Of a stretch of DNA of 64,000 nt, positions 37,889 through 49,700 are shown in pieces (position 1 is the first letter of the stretch; the number at the start of each line of letters is the position of its first letter). The position numbers and the translations under genes are program-made. Below the pieces are notes generated by a model, which had not been told where the DNA came from, ran no database searches, and was given only the letters and a program-made list of their open reading frames with translations. The stretch covers positions 9,258,322 to 9,322,321 of the forward strand of contig CM024173.1 in NCBI GenBank assembly GCA_013433145.1, written 5' to 3'. The stretch is from Ascaris suum (taxonomy: Eukaryota; Nematoda; Chromadorea; Rhabditida; Ascarididae).

Positions 37889-40800
37889 AGACCAGATACG
37901 AATTCACATCTCAAAATAAACATTCCTCTTCTCACATTCGCCTATATCACACCCCCTTTAATGCCTTTGCTACAGAGGCCTGTTCTCCGGTTTCTTATTT
38001 CCCAAGCAGTCCACTTCCAAGTTTACCAGATATGACCGTCACTTAACTAAAAAGGAGGAGATGGTGGTGCAGCGATACTTATGCATTCTGGAGTGAAAGT
38101 TGTGCCGTTTCCTTCAAAAGGGGGTTGACTAATATTGATCTTGCTTGCGGTAAACGTTAAATTGTTGCTTATCGACGTCTCTATTGCACAATTTTTGAAA
38201 CGGACGACTCTTTTAAGGCCGTAACTCATGTGAATGTGACCAACGTGCCACAAGTCATTGTTGGAGGTTTAACGTTTATGAACAAAGAAAACTGTGTTAC
38301 CTGTTTGCCTGAGACATTCGTTTATCAGCTTGTTCTAATGCAATTGATTAGCCGCGCAATCGATATACATGATATATTCCACCCCCTCCTGAGTAATGAC
38401 CCTCCTGAATAATCCCGCCCCTCCTATCTCAAACGGCATCTTGCCAAGATAGAACATTTCACAGTTAACGCCATCAGTAAGTGACTGATTAGATTAGCTC
38501 ATTTGAATAAAGAACGCAAAGTGATATTGAAATATGTTGAGTATTCTAATACTTTCGACTTTGTGTGCAATAGCTATTATGCAATATGTGTGTTACTTTT
38601 GCATCTGCTGCGTACTCAAATTACATTTATCGTACAATTGTGGGCTTCATTTGTTCTTTTGTTGCATTGTTACAGTGAATGAAATTCAACTAGTTATTGC
38701 AGCTTTGTTTACAATTGCAATTTCAATAAAGATTCTTCTTCTTCAACGGTCACCAGCATTTGTGCAATGCTTTCTATGAATTGTTGCAATCAGAGTGAAA
38801 CAAAATGAAGCCAACAAGCAAGGATCTACAAATGCACATGGAAGGATCCTATTCTTTTCAATTCCACTTCCGTGTCTCCCATTTACCCAAAATTCACTTA
38901 TGCAAGCTGCTTCAGAGCTATTTCGGCACAGGCAAGAAGCGTTTCTTTCTTCATAGTTCGAACAATTGCTAATCGTGCAGGAAAACACATCTCGGCATTT
39001 CGACTTCTTTATAAATTCGTGCCTGAGGCAGAACTGCAAAAAGCTCGTGTCTCGTGCCATCTAATCTAACAAACCACACCGCAAAGTGTTGCAGCTGAAA
39101 TACTTTTCTGCTATTGTCATTACTAGTATAGTCGTCGAAAATGGAATGCTGCGAGACAGTGAAGGCACAAATTCGAAGAATCGCTTGCAGGAGGTCTTCG
39201 GCTTTCAGTAAAGTGTTAAGCTTATTTAGAAGCATGTTTCACAAATCTTCCTTAGCTATTTTGCATCGAACATCGCACTACTGCTTTCATCTTTTTCAAG
39301 TGGCTGAAGACACAGCCACTAAGGCTTGCAATTGTGCATTGGCTTATCATGCTAAAAAGAACTGTGCTCACAATTCAGTAATCTCAGGGGAGAGGGAATT
39401 CCCTTCCGACTTGTCTACTTCAGCATTCTGAACCCTCACCCCAGACCGAAGTCTTCCTCAGAATGTATGCAAGATGCTTGTTAGAAGGTGAGGCGGAGCA
39501 CGATCGATACTCGTGCAATATAGCACAGCGTGTAATGTGTATTCGTCAATAGGCTATAACGCAGCGCGTTTGGCCAATTGGCGCGGCGCGTTTCACGTCG
39601 TTACGAATGTGGCACGTGAATCGCCCTCATCTGCTAGAAGCAATTGCACTAGTCATAACGATGAATTGTGCCATTCTGCAATAGCGTGTTATAAAATTGG
39701 CGGGTTCGTGTTAAAATATCGCTCTCCTTGTGTTATTTTAATTCCTATCTCTATTTCCGTATCGCTTTCCTCTTCGATCGACTAGGCAAACACATCTTAG
39801 AACAACATTCAGGCATAACTGTGGTCTTTTCCGCCATCTTTTATTGTCACAGTTTCGCTAAGCCTTTTTTTATTGAGATATTTCTCTTCGGTTTCCTGAC
39901 ATCTCTTATCAACTGTTATTAAAGCTCCTTGAAATGAATACTGCAAAAAAAAAAAAAACGATGAGCTGTAACGAGATTCAAAACCCCTAACATCCTACCA
40001 ATGAGGAAGTAAATAAGATATGAATTTTTCTGGAAAACCATCATAGCGGGAAATAAATCTGCTTAACTGCAATGAATGCTGCACAGCATGCAGATTAGAT
40101 GATGCAATATAATAGCACAGCTTTATATGTGTGATTTGTTCGGGTACTGCATTGTATATGGCTTGATTAGCTGATTGCATTTTTATTCCACGTTTTGGAT
40201 CTCTTTGATGACTATTTTATTTTATGTTTGTGATCCTTTCGCTCCCAGTTCTCGTTCACATTTCCAGGCTATATACTGCAATTCGTTTCTATCTTATTAT
40301 CGTTTAAAAATAGTCATATTTGAGTGACCGTTTCACTGTGCTCGTCGAGAGTAATATCAAGCCTGTGCATGGCATTGCCGAGGCTGCAAACGTGCTTCAT
40401 TGCCGTTTTTAAGCTATTTCTCGAAGTTTTTGAAATTCTTAGAAAGTTCGCAGCAGATACGTTTCTAAGAATTGCGAAACATTGACGGTAGAGTGAGGTG
40501 TATCATTTCAGAACTAATAAAATGAACTAGCAAAAACTAATTTCATGGTTCTCGTCTTTTTTTCGCGCAAAGCGGTTTAATTCAACTTCAAAAATGTGTT
40601 TGTAAACGTTGCTAATTTGCATTCGCAGTGGATACTATGATGGCTGATTTACATATGTCTCTGAATATGTGCTGAAAAAAAAACTGAATATGAAGTTACA
40701 AAATTCGCGGGGCACAATCCCTTTTACATCACAGTATGTCCCTGTGTATCTAATTCCAGATTGATCCGTCAATCTCGAAAGAGCTGTCCTTGAACGTTTT

Positions 40801-42574
40801 AACCACATATATTCAAGCACGAAAGACATCTAAGGGCACTCAAAAATTTGCCAACATTTTACAACCGAATGGATTTCAAAACATACAGAAGAAGGATGAA
40901 TCTCTTGTAGAATGTTTGTAGAAGCGATCGGTGCAGTATACATACTTTCACATTTGTTGGCAATTTATGAAGTGATGTGATGGGCACGATTGCAATGGTG
41001 CATATATTGAGAGATTTTATGGCATCATTTTCCATTTGTGTTGCGATTCGATCGCTTTGAAAACGTTCTTCCATATACGTGTTTGAAGCCTTTTAAAGTG
41101 TTTGTATATTTTTTTCACGCCTGATTGACCAACTTGAAACTTGTTATTAAACCTTCCCATCGTGTAATTTACACCCATGAAATTGCACTGGATTTCATTC
41201 CTCTAGATTCAGTAGTTTCCAGCTAGAACTATTGAATAAAAAGATGCACATGTATCCGCATATTCACAAACGTGACATCGCTGCAATTCAAAGAAATTCA
41301 TTTATCATATTCGCTTTATAGATGCAGGTTTGCGAAAAAAAACGTAAAATCCTAAGAGGAGAAGGCACCAAAGTACAGAAATTGCCACACATGCAAAAAG
41401 TACCGGAATTCTAGTTGTCGCTATAGGTAAGCGGTCATCTGCGAATGTTCGAGAAATGTCGCTTGCTGATGGTCTGTGCAACCGCATAACGTGATAATGG
41501 GATACGTGAACGTTGTTCTTAGGAAAACGAATTCCCGGTTATCTTTTAGGCGTATAAGTGGGGATAGCGGAAAATATTTGTCAATAGAATTTCTCATTCA
41601 ATAAAATGGACGTCTTTTTTGAGCGTTTTCTTTAGTTAATGACTCCTTCAAGAGAGGATTTGCAGCAGCACTTCGGGCCGAAAAGGTGGAGGCAGTGCAA
41701 TACATAGGGGGAAAGAGAGCAGCATTAATCCTGCATAATACGATGCGGCTGGCAATAAGTGGTACGAATGGAGCAGCCAACCATTTTCAAATGACGGTTG
41801 CGATTAGTTCATAATTGTACTATTTTATACTATATTAATTTGTTCTAGTAGAACTATTATATACTATTTTGTTATCAACCAAATTATACTATTATAATCA
41901 GCGTAAGCCGTCATCCGTCATATTTCAACCGCTTTATTTTGCTTGAACTAATCTACAGTATTCCATTTTGAATGCCTAAGGATTAAATCATACTCTTTCA
42001 TGTTTTGCTGTCTTCTCGACCAATTATGCTTATGCAATACCATTCTACTCTCTAGCTCCCAAACTAAATCCGTTTAGAAATTTTCATTAAAGAAATGATT
42101 TTTAGTTTGGTTGTCGACTGAGAAAAGATTGAGCACGGCACTGATCGCTTAAACGTCTGAAGTGTTGTATTTGAATTTTTCTATTCTGCTCTATACCTAC
42201 AACTTATAAGTTTACGCTTTTTCTGTATTAATCTAAATCTATCATATAAGATAGAAAAGTGTATTGCAGTGTAGTTTGAGCCATTGCAAAAGAAACCATT
42301 GCGTGGTAACAGTTGTGCTGAGTGGAATGTCTAGTGAAAAAACTTTCCCCCTTGAAGTTACGAAGCCATTATGTGTAATTTTTACCGGATGAATGTTTAT
42401 TCCTGAAAGTTTGCTCTCAGTCAATCCGTGCCGCAGTCTTCCATGATTCATGAATTCGCATCCTCGCGAACGAAGGACGGGAAGTGTGCGTGGCCGGTAT
42501 ATGCAAATGTGCGAATTTCTCGGGGATTTCGCTCACATTACTCCCAGTTATCTCTCTCCGCTCCTCCCCCGCCA

Positions 42575-42587
42575 CCCCCCCCCCCCC
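42575..42587 (+). repeat. C13 homopolymer in a C-rich tract
   Basis: Thirteen consecutive C sit within a CT/CCA-rich tract (about 42,555-42,595), around 190 bp upstream of the first Myb/SANT ATG. On the minus strand this is a G run. Confidence 0.85.
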
Positions 42588-42760
42588 ACCACCTACTGAC
42601 TCGGTACACCAAATATTGCACGTTCGCCTGTGGGATAAGAAATTGGATAGATGCAGATGAGCCAAGTCCTTGTGTGTAAGTCGTCTCTGTATTAAATATC
42701 CGCCTATTCGACGCCCAAGAATCACACAAGGTAGCATCAGTGCAGTATATACTGAGCGAC

Positions 42761-42769
42761 GGATTTCAG
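42761..42769 (+). promoter_or_regulatory. Likely spliced-leader trans-splice acceptor
   Basis: GGATTTCAG ends 8 bp before the ATG at 42778. An acceptor this close to a start codon with no clear upstream coding exon is the usual nematode arrangement for SL trans-splicing. A cis-spliced 5' UTR exon is the alternative, since the same frame is open back to 42,670. Confidence 0.5.
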
Positions 42770-42777
42770 CGGCAAAG

Positions 42778-45700
42778 ATGGCGCGTCGTTACTCGACAGC
42801 CGATTGGGAAATTGAGGACGCTCAGAGCTCAGTTGGTTCGTCAAACACGGCTCCAGGTGGTGATTATTCAATGGGCGCACATCTTCTTGACGCTCTTTAT
42901 GAAAGAAGTAAGCGCCTTTTTAAGGAATCTCTTGGCATAACGGAACGATACGGAAGATTTTTAGCACCACATTTCCGGATCCGGTTGAGACGTGACTAGA
43001 AAAAGCTTTGAAGAAATAGTATTAGGAAACGTTTTTTGCGTTGTTACGTAATGAATGATGTCCCACTTCGGTTGCCTAGTTTTTATAACTTATGAAGAGT
43101 TGTTTCCTTCGATTTTAAGAGGCTGTTAGACTGGTTAAAATAAGTGATCGACAAGCATTATTATCATTACTTAATTCCAGTTTTATACTTCAGTGAATTT
43201 CTTCTCGTCTCTCTCCTTATTGTTTTTGTTTTGTTCTCAAATTGTGTTAAAAATGTGCTTAGAAGGTGTTTGAGTGAAAGCGGAAAGGCGATAATGAGAC
43301 TGACGTCCACAAATGTGATTAACTTCCCAAAGACAAAATGAAGTGTTGAACGGACATCTCGGATAGAGAGGAGGAAGATTGCTTGTATTGTTGGCACGTG
43401 TAAAATGGGCTGTATTCATTAGAACAACAACTGCATTTGTTTTTACTATCTTTGCGAACGACTTATATGAAGGGTAGGAGGAGCGGGAGGTTCAAAGAGC
43501 AAGAAGGATCTGCTATTTCTTTTTACGCTGTTTAAGGCTCGGCAAGCGCTATGAAGGATGACGAAAAGAGGGAATCGGCCAACGCGACGAAGCCAAGTGA
43601 TTTTTGCTTTCTGTTCGTTCGATCTTTTCTTTTCGTTTACGTTTAGCAATGCAAGGCTCACTTCGATCATTGTTACATTCGTTCGTTGTTCTTATTTGCT
43701 CTTTGTACTCAGTTACTGACATTCAGGGGAGGAAATACATTCCTAGTCTTGTTTTCCGTCTTTGCTCATCAGAAGACGGATCACTGTAAATAGAGTTCAT
43801 TTTCATGAAGAACGTTTGGGCTCCGGGTTTACCCATTCTCCTACTCACCTGAGAAATAAAGATGAGAGGATTTTTCAGTTCTCGCGAGTGTTCCATATTC
43901 CGATCTTAGTTTTCTTCAATTTCAAATTGAGCGACACCAATGATGTCTAGATTCCTATACCTGCCCTCCATCTAGCGGTGGAGGACGGAACACGAGTCTG
44001 GGCAAGCATGTGAGATGCACGGTGTGAATCTTGTCTTGATGTTAGTTCCATTTTTTGTAAATAAGGCCTTAGCGGTGATTCACGTGTCACTCGTTCCTCC
44101 ACTCACCTTACATCCGGGACTTTCAGACTGGGTCGAAAAGAATCTTTCCAGAAGATGCAACTGTTAGGCTCAAAAAGAATCCAGCATGCCCTCATTTCTT
44201 ATGATTCCTGGTGAAATGAAGTCACAATTGCCCAGCGGCATCATTTCTGCACAGCTGAAATTGTTAATTGCAGTTCTCGAACGTGCTGCTGACTGCCGGA
44301 GGGCGGTAAAAATCGTGGTCATGACTATGCCTAACCATTCCTTTGCTTTTCCGGAAAAAAGAAGATTAAAGCTGTAATGCGAACCATCTAAATGATTGAA
44401 AGATGCAATATGCAATGATGGCTTCGTAGAAAGATGCAATCGGCGTAAAAATCCAAAATGGCTTCGTAGATTATTCGACTAAAGGGAAATAACCAAAGTG
44501 CACAAAGTTTCGCAACGAAGCTGACCGTCAATTCGAATTCATATCCTCACAGCTTTCCGATTAACCTACTTATGGAAGCAGTACCTTTCAGAATCCAAGC
44601 TTCATACTCTGACCAGTATCCAATCTGTGTTGGTCATTTGTGATTCGCACAACTTTCCATCCAGCTAGCTGGACGATTGGTTGCCCTTTTCAAAGTTTTG
44701 CTTTATTGTGCTCAGATATTCTTCCAATTCTATTTCATTGCATCTTTTAGCAATTGTGTATGTTGGTAGCATTTAATAAGCTGTGAAATATGCGGTGATA
44801 GAATTTACTGCAGCTTAATTGATAAAATGAATTGTAAGGAATGATGTTGTCGTTTGCAAAAGGTTTTCTTTCAGGGTGTCGGAACAGACTGCAAAGAGTT
44901 GTGAGGGAGTATGCATTGAAAGTGATATTTCGTCACAGAGAAGAAATATACGCCGATGGCTTAAACAGTACACCATGTTCTAGGGTGCAACGCAATGTTA
45001 TATGGAATACTATTCTTATGAAGTTGGTATTAAGCCTATATGATGTTTATCAGCTTATTAAGTGTTGAAATGAGAACGTGTTAGAGCTGACGTTTTAATA
45101 AACAATTTTTCAAAGCATTTTGCAACCATTGTAAAATTTTATTCGCTTTTGGTCAAACGTGTTTTAACTTACAGCAGTGTTATGCGGGAATTTCGGTGCT
45201 GTATAGCCATGATTCTTCTTTTCCGACTTTCTTTCCTCACTTTCGTGCAATTCTCGGAAAAAAATGACATACGGCACTTAGTTATCGACACATTATATTG
45301 TCAATGCATATGTTGCAGAGTCCTGCACAAATATCCGTCAGCGGTGACCACAGCCGAGTCATTGAAGAGCTTATGGCGAACAACACTTTCAAAAATAAGA
45401 AGGAACAAGGCGGCGTTCAAGAAGTATGTTTGACATTAGACTGCTGCAGTTGTAACACCCCGCAATGCATTGTTCGTGCTCCATAGCTATACGCCGCAAT
45501 AAATTTTGAGTACATATATTCATAAAGTGCTGATTAGCTTAGCTGCTTTGCTGTGCTATGAGAACACTTTTTGCGGTTGTCAGGAACAAATTCTCCGAAG
45601 CTATCGCTCGTATGATGCGCAAATTCGCTACGCAGCTGGCGTGTGCAAGAAACGATCGATGATAATCATTTGCATTGTCGCTATATGGGCTGTGCAGAAA

Positions 45701-46150
45701 CATGAAGACGAAGACTTTTCGAACGGGCGTAAAAATTTGATGGCATACTTCACCTGCTTTACTTTCATGTCTATTCTTAGCCATCGGGCAACATGCTTAC
45801 ACAAGGCGCTGCAGAAGTATAGTTGTTCACCTCTAATGCGGCAGCCAATAGAAATGCAGCGGCATATATCTAATGTATAACCAAGATGAAGAAGTACTCT
45901 TTAAACACGTTTAATGGCCTTTCATGAACATTAGTATAAGGCCATCGTCTTCAGATATTCTGTGCAAACGACTGCCGATCCTGTCATGGACGATGCCCCA
46001 TCGTTTTGCGATATTGAAATGGATATTTACCGGTGGTTATGCACCACCCCTGGATTCCATCTGATTCCTGACAGCGATAACAGTTTGGTATGTACCGCTT
46101 TCGATGGTTTCATGATCAATATCGCCAGTAGTGCTGGACGCCAAGTTTGA
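42778..46150 (+). CDS. Myb/SANT-like DNA-binding protein, copy 1
   Basis: Exons 42778-42907, 44875-45022, 45319-45423 and 45955-46087 (reading on to a TGA at 46148-46150) join in phases 1, 2, 2, giving about 192 residues. The N-terminus (MARRYSTADWEIED...) is acidic and Ser-rich. Residues about 40-130 form a Myb/SANT-like, zeste-type domain: RLQRVVREY, then IWNTILMK, then ESLKSLWRTTLSKIRR. The expected first helix is short, without the tryptophan seen in copy 2. The final exon carries FCDIEMDIYRWLCTTPGF, which recurs in copy 2. Such domains bind DNA as dimers or multimers in transcription factors; its target is unknown. The last exon has a good donor (TTG|GTATGT, phase 0), so it may instead splice onward to 46705 and form one gene with copy 2. 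A second phase-compatible ending exists at 45584-45661 (NKFSEAIARMMRKFATQL..., TGA). Confidence 0.65.
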
Positions 46151-46649
46151 TATGCACCACTGCAATTTCTGATAGGAGTGAACTTTGATTTTTGATAGGA
46201 GTAAGTACAAATTTCATTAAATTTCATTAATTTAAATGAAGGAACCTCATGCACAGGAAACTCCTATGAGCGCTATATTTAAACTCTAATTGTGAATTTT
46301 CTAAATTCCTACGCTTATTGGTTGCGACTCTGGTCCTGGGGTTTTTTCGAGTTAAAACGGTGGAAAAAAGGCGCAAAGTTGTGGGTCGAAGATGTAATGC
46401 AAATTAATGAAGTTACAGGCTGTCTTTTTCCTCCAACGCTCGAGAATTTTGCTTTCTTTGTAATAAACGCAGGTTTAAAATGTAATTAACACTTTTTTGT
46501 GAATCTCTTCGTTGACATGTGAATGTTTCGATTTATTGGTTGATTCATTGTGCATGATGCAAAACGATTAGAAATTTACTGCTGTGGAATTACTGTGTTG
46601 CGGCGAATCACAGCAGATATTTTTTATGCGCTTTTAGAATTTTGTTTTA

Positions 46650-46655
46650 AATAAA
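46650..46655 (+). terminator. AATAAA between the two Myb/SANT copies
   Basis: A canonical polyadenylation hexamer lies 500 bp after the copy 1 stop and about 55 bp before the first exon of copy 2. If used, it would make the two copies separate transcription units. Confidence 0.35.
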
Positions 46656-46725
46656 GCTTGCTAGGAGGGTGGAATTTAAATGATGCAAACAAGCTATTTT
46701 TAAGTTGCCTATATGTGGGCCACCG

Positions 46726-49700
46726 ATGATCACGATGAATAGCAACAACGATGTGGCACTCACTCGTTCGTCGTCTTCAAGTAGCATCTCGTCGGATGAC
46801 AAAGAATCGCTGATGGATGCCGATGAGGATTTCGTTGCAACGATGGATATGCAATCACAAAGTGACGATCATCAAAACAATGCAATACAGGACAGTACGA
46901 ATCAGCTAATCAATAGAAGAAGTAGCTAATCATATTTTCAATGGCAGTTGCACACTTTCAATTATCATCATATCTCCTTATTTCCACATTCGAGAATCCT
47001 CTATACTGTTTGCTAGGAATAGTGCGTATAACAATGCGGCGCCAAATGAGAATTGCCTTTAGACCTTTTAGGAGGCCAATTTTTCGATTTAGTGGAAAAT
47101 ACATGAAAGAAGCTCAACGTATAAAATTGTATTCGTTTCACTAATTCGCGACCATTTGTTTGAGGTGTTTTAACCAATTTGCTATCGCCGAAGTGATGGG
47201 CTTTTGTTCTTTTTTTTTCTGCATCAAAAAGTTTTCAAAAAATAACTTCTAATCTCTTTTCCTATTTCGACGAATAATGTTTCCTTAAAGAGTCTTGGTA
47301 GGATTGGGGGAGGTGGGGGGAAGGGGGGGGGAAGGTTGATAAAAAGTGGACGTCCCGGCTCCCAAATCTAGAAGAATGCGCAAATTGCCACCATAGATTC
47401 TGCAGTCACTCTAATATGGCCTCACCTCACGAGCTAATAATTGGATTCATCAAAGAAATATGTTTTACAGAGAAATTCAAACGTTGGGGTAGAACAGAGC
47501 GTGATACTCTTATTAGATTGGTACTTCATTATAAGGACCGGTCGATGAAGAACTCAGTTGGACGTGGTGAAAACGATGACTCAAATATTGGCCGACTCGA
47601 ATTTTGGAATCGCATCCTTTTAAAGTTTGCTCACTTTTTTTTGAATCTTCCAGCATTCGTTCGAGTAGCAAAATAACTTTTAAGTTAATTAGCAGTGAAT
47701 GACGTGGCGTTTTACTTACATGTTTCCTCCTTTATAGATTTCTGCTTATAGTCGTTTCATTTAATGTGCGTTGATTTGTGAAATTGCGAATCGTCCACAT
47801 TTCCTCCTGCCACTATCTCTTCACGGAATTTTCCAAGTGTCATGAATCTCGAGACTCACAGTCGAGAAAAATAGCTTAAGCACGACGTTTTCCTAGCTTC
47901 TTTACGCTTTCATAAATGCCTATTAGTGTTGTCGGAGATAGACAATTTAATCGCCGCAGTTAAAGTTTTACAAATAGCAGAAACTGGTTTATTTGTTTAT
48001 CGACTTCAAAACGTATGATTTTATATGCCCTTGCAACGTTACAAAATTATCGCATAGGCGGTAAAAGAGAATTTTGTTTAATGCCTCAGGAACTGTAATG
48101 ATTGCATTAGACGTTGGATTCACGTTTATTTATACTTTTCCGAATAGCGTTTTCTTCATGCTTGTCTTATAGCCGCTGAAAAAAAATGATCATTTCAAAA
48201 GGTTATGATGAGAAAAGTAGAGAGCGGTAGTGGATTAGAACTTGAAATTAAGCAGCTCTCTATTTTTCGAGCAAGTTCATGTCGTCTAAATTCATCATAT
48301 AAATCGACCTTGGCAGGTCACAAGAATGACATAACCGTCGAAAAAAAGAGTCGCTGAGGTGACTGCTTTCTTCATTCAGTCTTTGATAAATTTCGAGATG
48401 TCCTCAGAAGGGAATTTCTGCGAGAGTGCATTTCAGATATGCGCGGTGTGTTGCTCCTTTATCAACGTAAATCGATCCACGAAAAATATATCGCCATCAG
48501 CAAATATTTTGCTGAGAAATTTACTGAACGTGATTGAAGTAATAAATTTTACGAGCAATCATCACTATTTTCAAATTTTTCTATGTTCTCTATTTAATAT
48601 GCAAAAGCAATTGAAAAATTTCCTAAAATAGTATAAAAGTGCTGTTTATATCATCGATCGTGACCTGGAATAATATTGACTTCATAGGTTCCGTGAGCAC
48701 CATCCTCTCGCTAAAGCGTCTACTACTTCTTTGAAGCGTTTGTGGCGATCATCACGCGATAAAGTAAAGAAGCATCGACATGATTACGCAAAGTATTTTC
48801 TGCATCTGCTTTTTTATTGGCCTCTAAATATATTGGCACCACTAAACATTAATTCTCTCATACAGTCCCACCTAATGCAATATTCATTTCGGACGTCTTC
48901 CATTATAATAGCAAACATAAAGCATAATGAGATCGTAGTGGACACTAAAAGGCGATCAGCGAAGCATCGTTTTCGTTTAGAGTTAGTTGGGCAATTAACG
49001 CTATTGTTGCTTCTTAAAAAATCGATGAAATAATCGGTAAATATCATTTGGAACACAGTGTTTCGTTTTCATCCCAAAAATTATTGCTATCAGTTATAAT
49101 AAGCGGTCATTTTTTATGCCGAAAAACTTTCAGCTTTGTGCAGTCTCAGCAAGGCGTTGTTGCATTCTTTGCTTTGCAGGTATTTAAAAGGCCCAATGAG
49201 CTCTTGGCCAACAGGCTTAGTTCCTCCGTTCAGTGATGCTGAAGTCGATCTGTACAGATGGTTGTCGACGAGGTCCGGATTCGGAGGATCTAAAAGCACT
49301 GCGCCGTCAGAGGTATGCAATGAATTGTTCGACTAGAATGTAGTAGTTTATGGAGACAGCTGATTGTGTCTGATTATTTAGACTCTTAAGCTTGTGCCGA
49401 TGAAGAGTGTGCACTGTACAGATAAAGGGATGCACACGGTGCTGATGGCGCACATGAAAGGCTGTACACTCACCAAATAGCTTTCATGCGCATGGAGAGC
49501 GGAAAAACCAAGAAGGATCGTGAACTATTTCAGAGTAACTAGTTGCACTGCCATTAAACAAATTAAAATGAACGCACTCGATGCATTATGAACGTCCATC
49601 CCATCATTATTTCCCGAAGGGAATTAGCAGTCAAAGATTTCTAACGGTTACGTTCATTTAGGAAGGCGAATTTTAAATTATTCTTTCTAAGGAAACGCGT

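Larger units (their letters stand above)
36085..42761. other. Intergenic stretch between peroxidasin and Myb/SANT gene
   Basis: No gene can be supported. It contains a GC-rich coding-like island (37,368-37,888, listed separately), a second GC-richer patch around 39,500-39,640 (including TTGGCCAATTGGCGCGGCGCG and a CACGTG), a 14-base A run near 39,945-39,958, and a 13-base C run at 42,575-42,587. The CCAAT-containing patch could be a promoter, but no gene start follows it closely. Confidence 0.5.

Noticed and set aside
42417..42737. Minus-strand frame with a poly-Gly run
   Set aside because: The glycine run is simply the complement of the C13 homopolymer. No other support.
45506..45880. 124-codon frame between Myb/SANT copy 1 exons
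   Set aside because: The long frame lacks family features. The more interesting reading is the other frame at 45584-45661, noted only as an alternative ending of copy 1.
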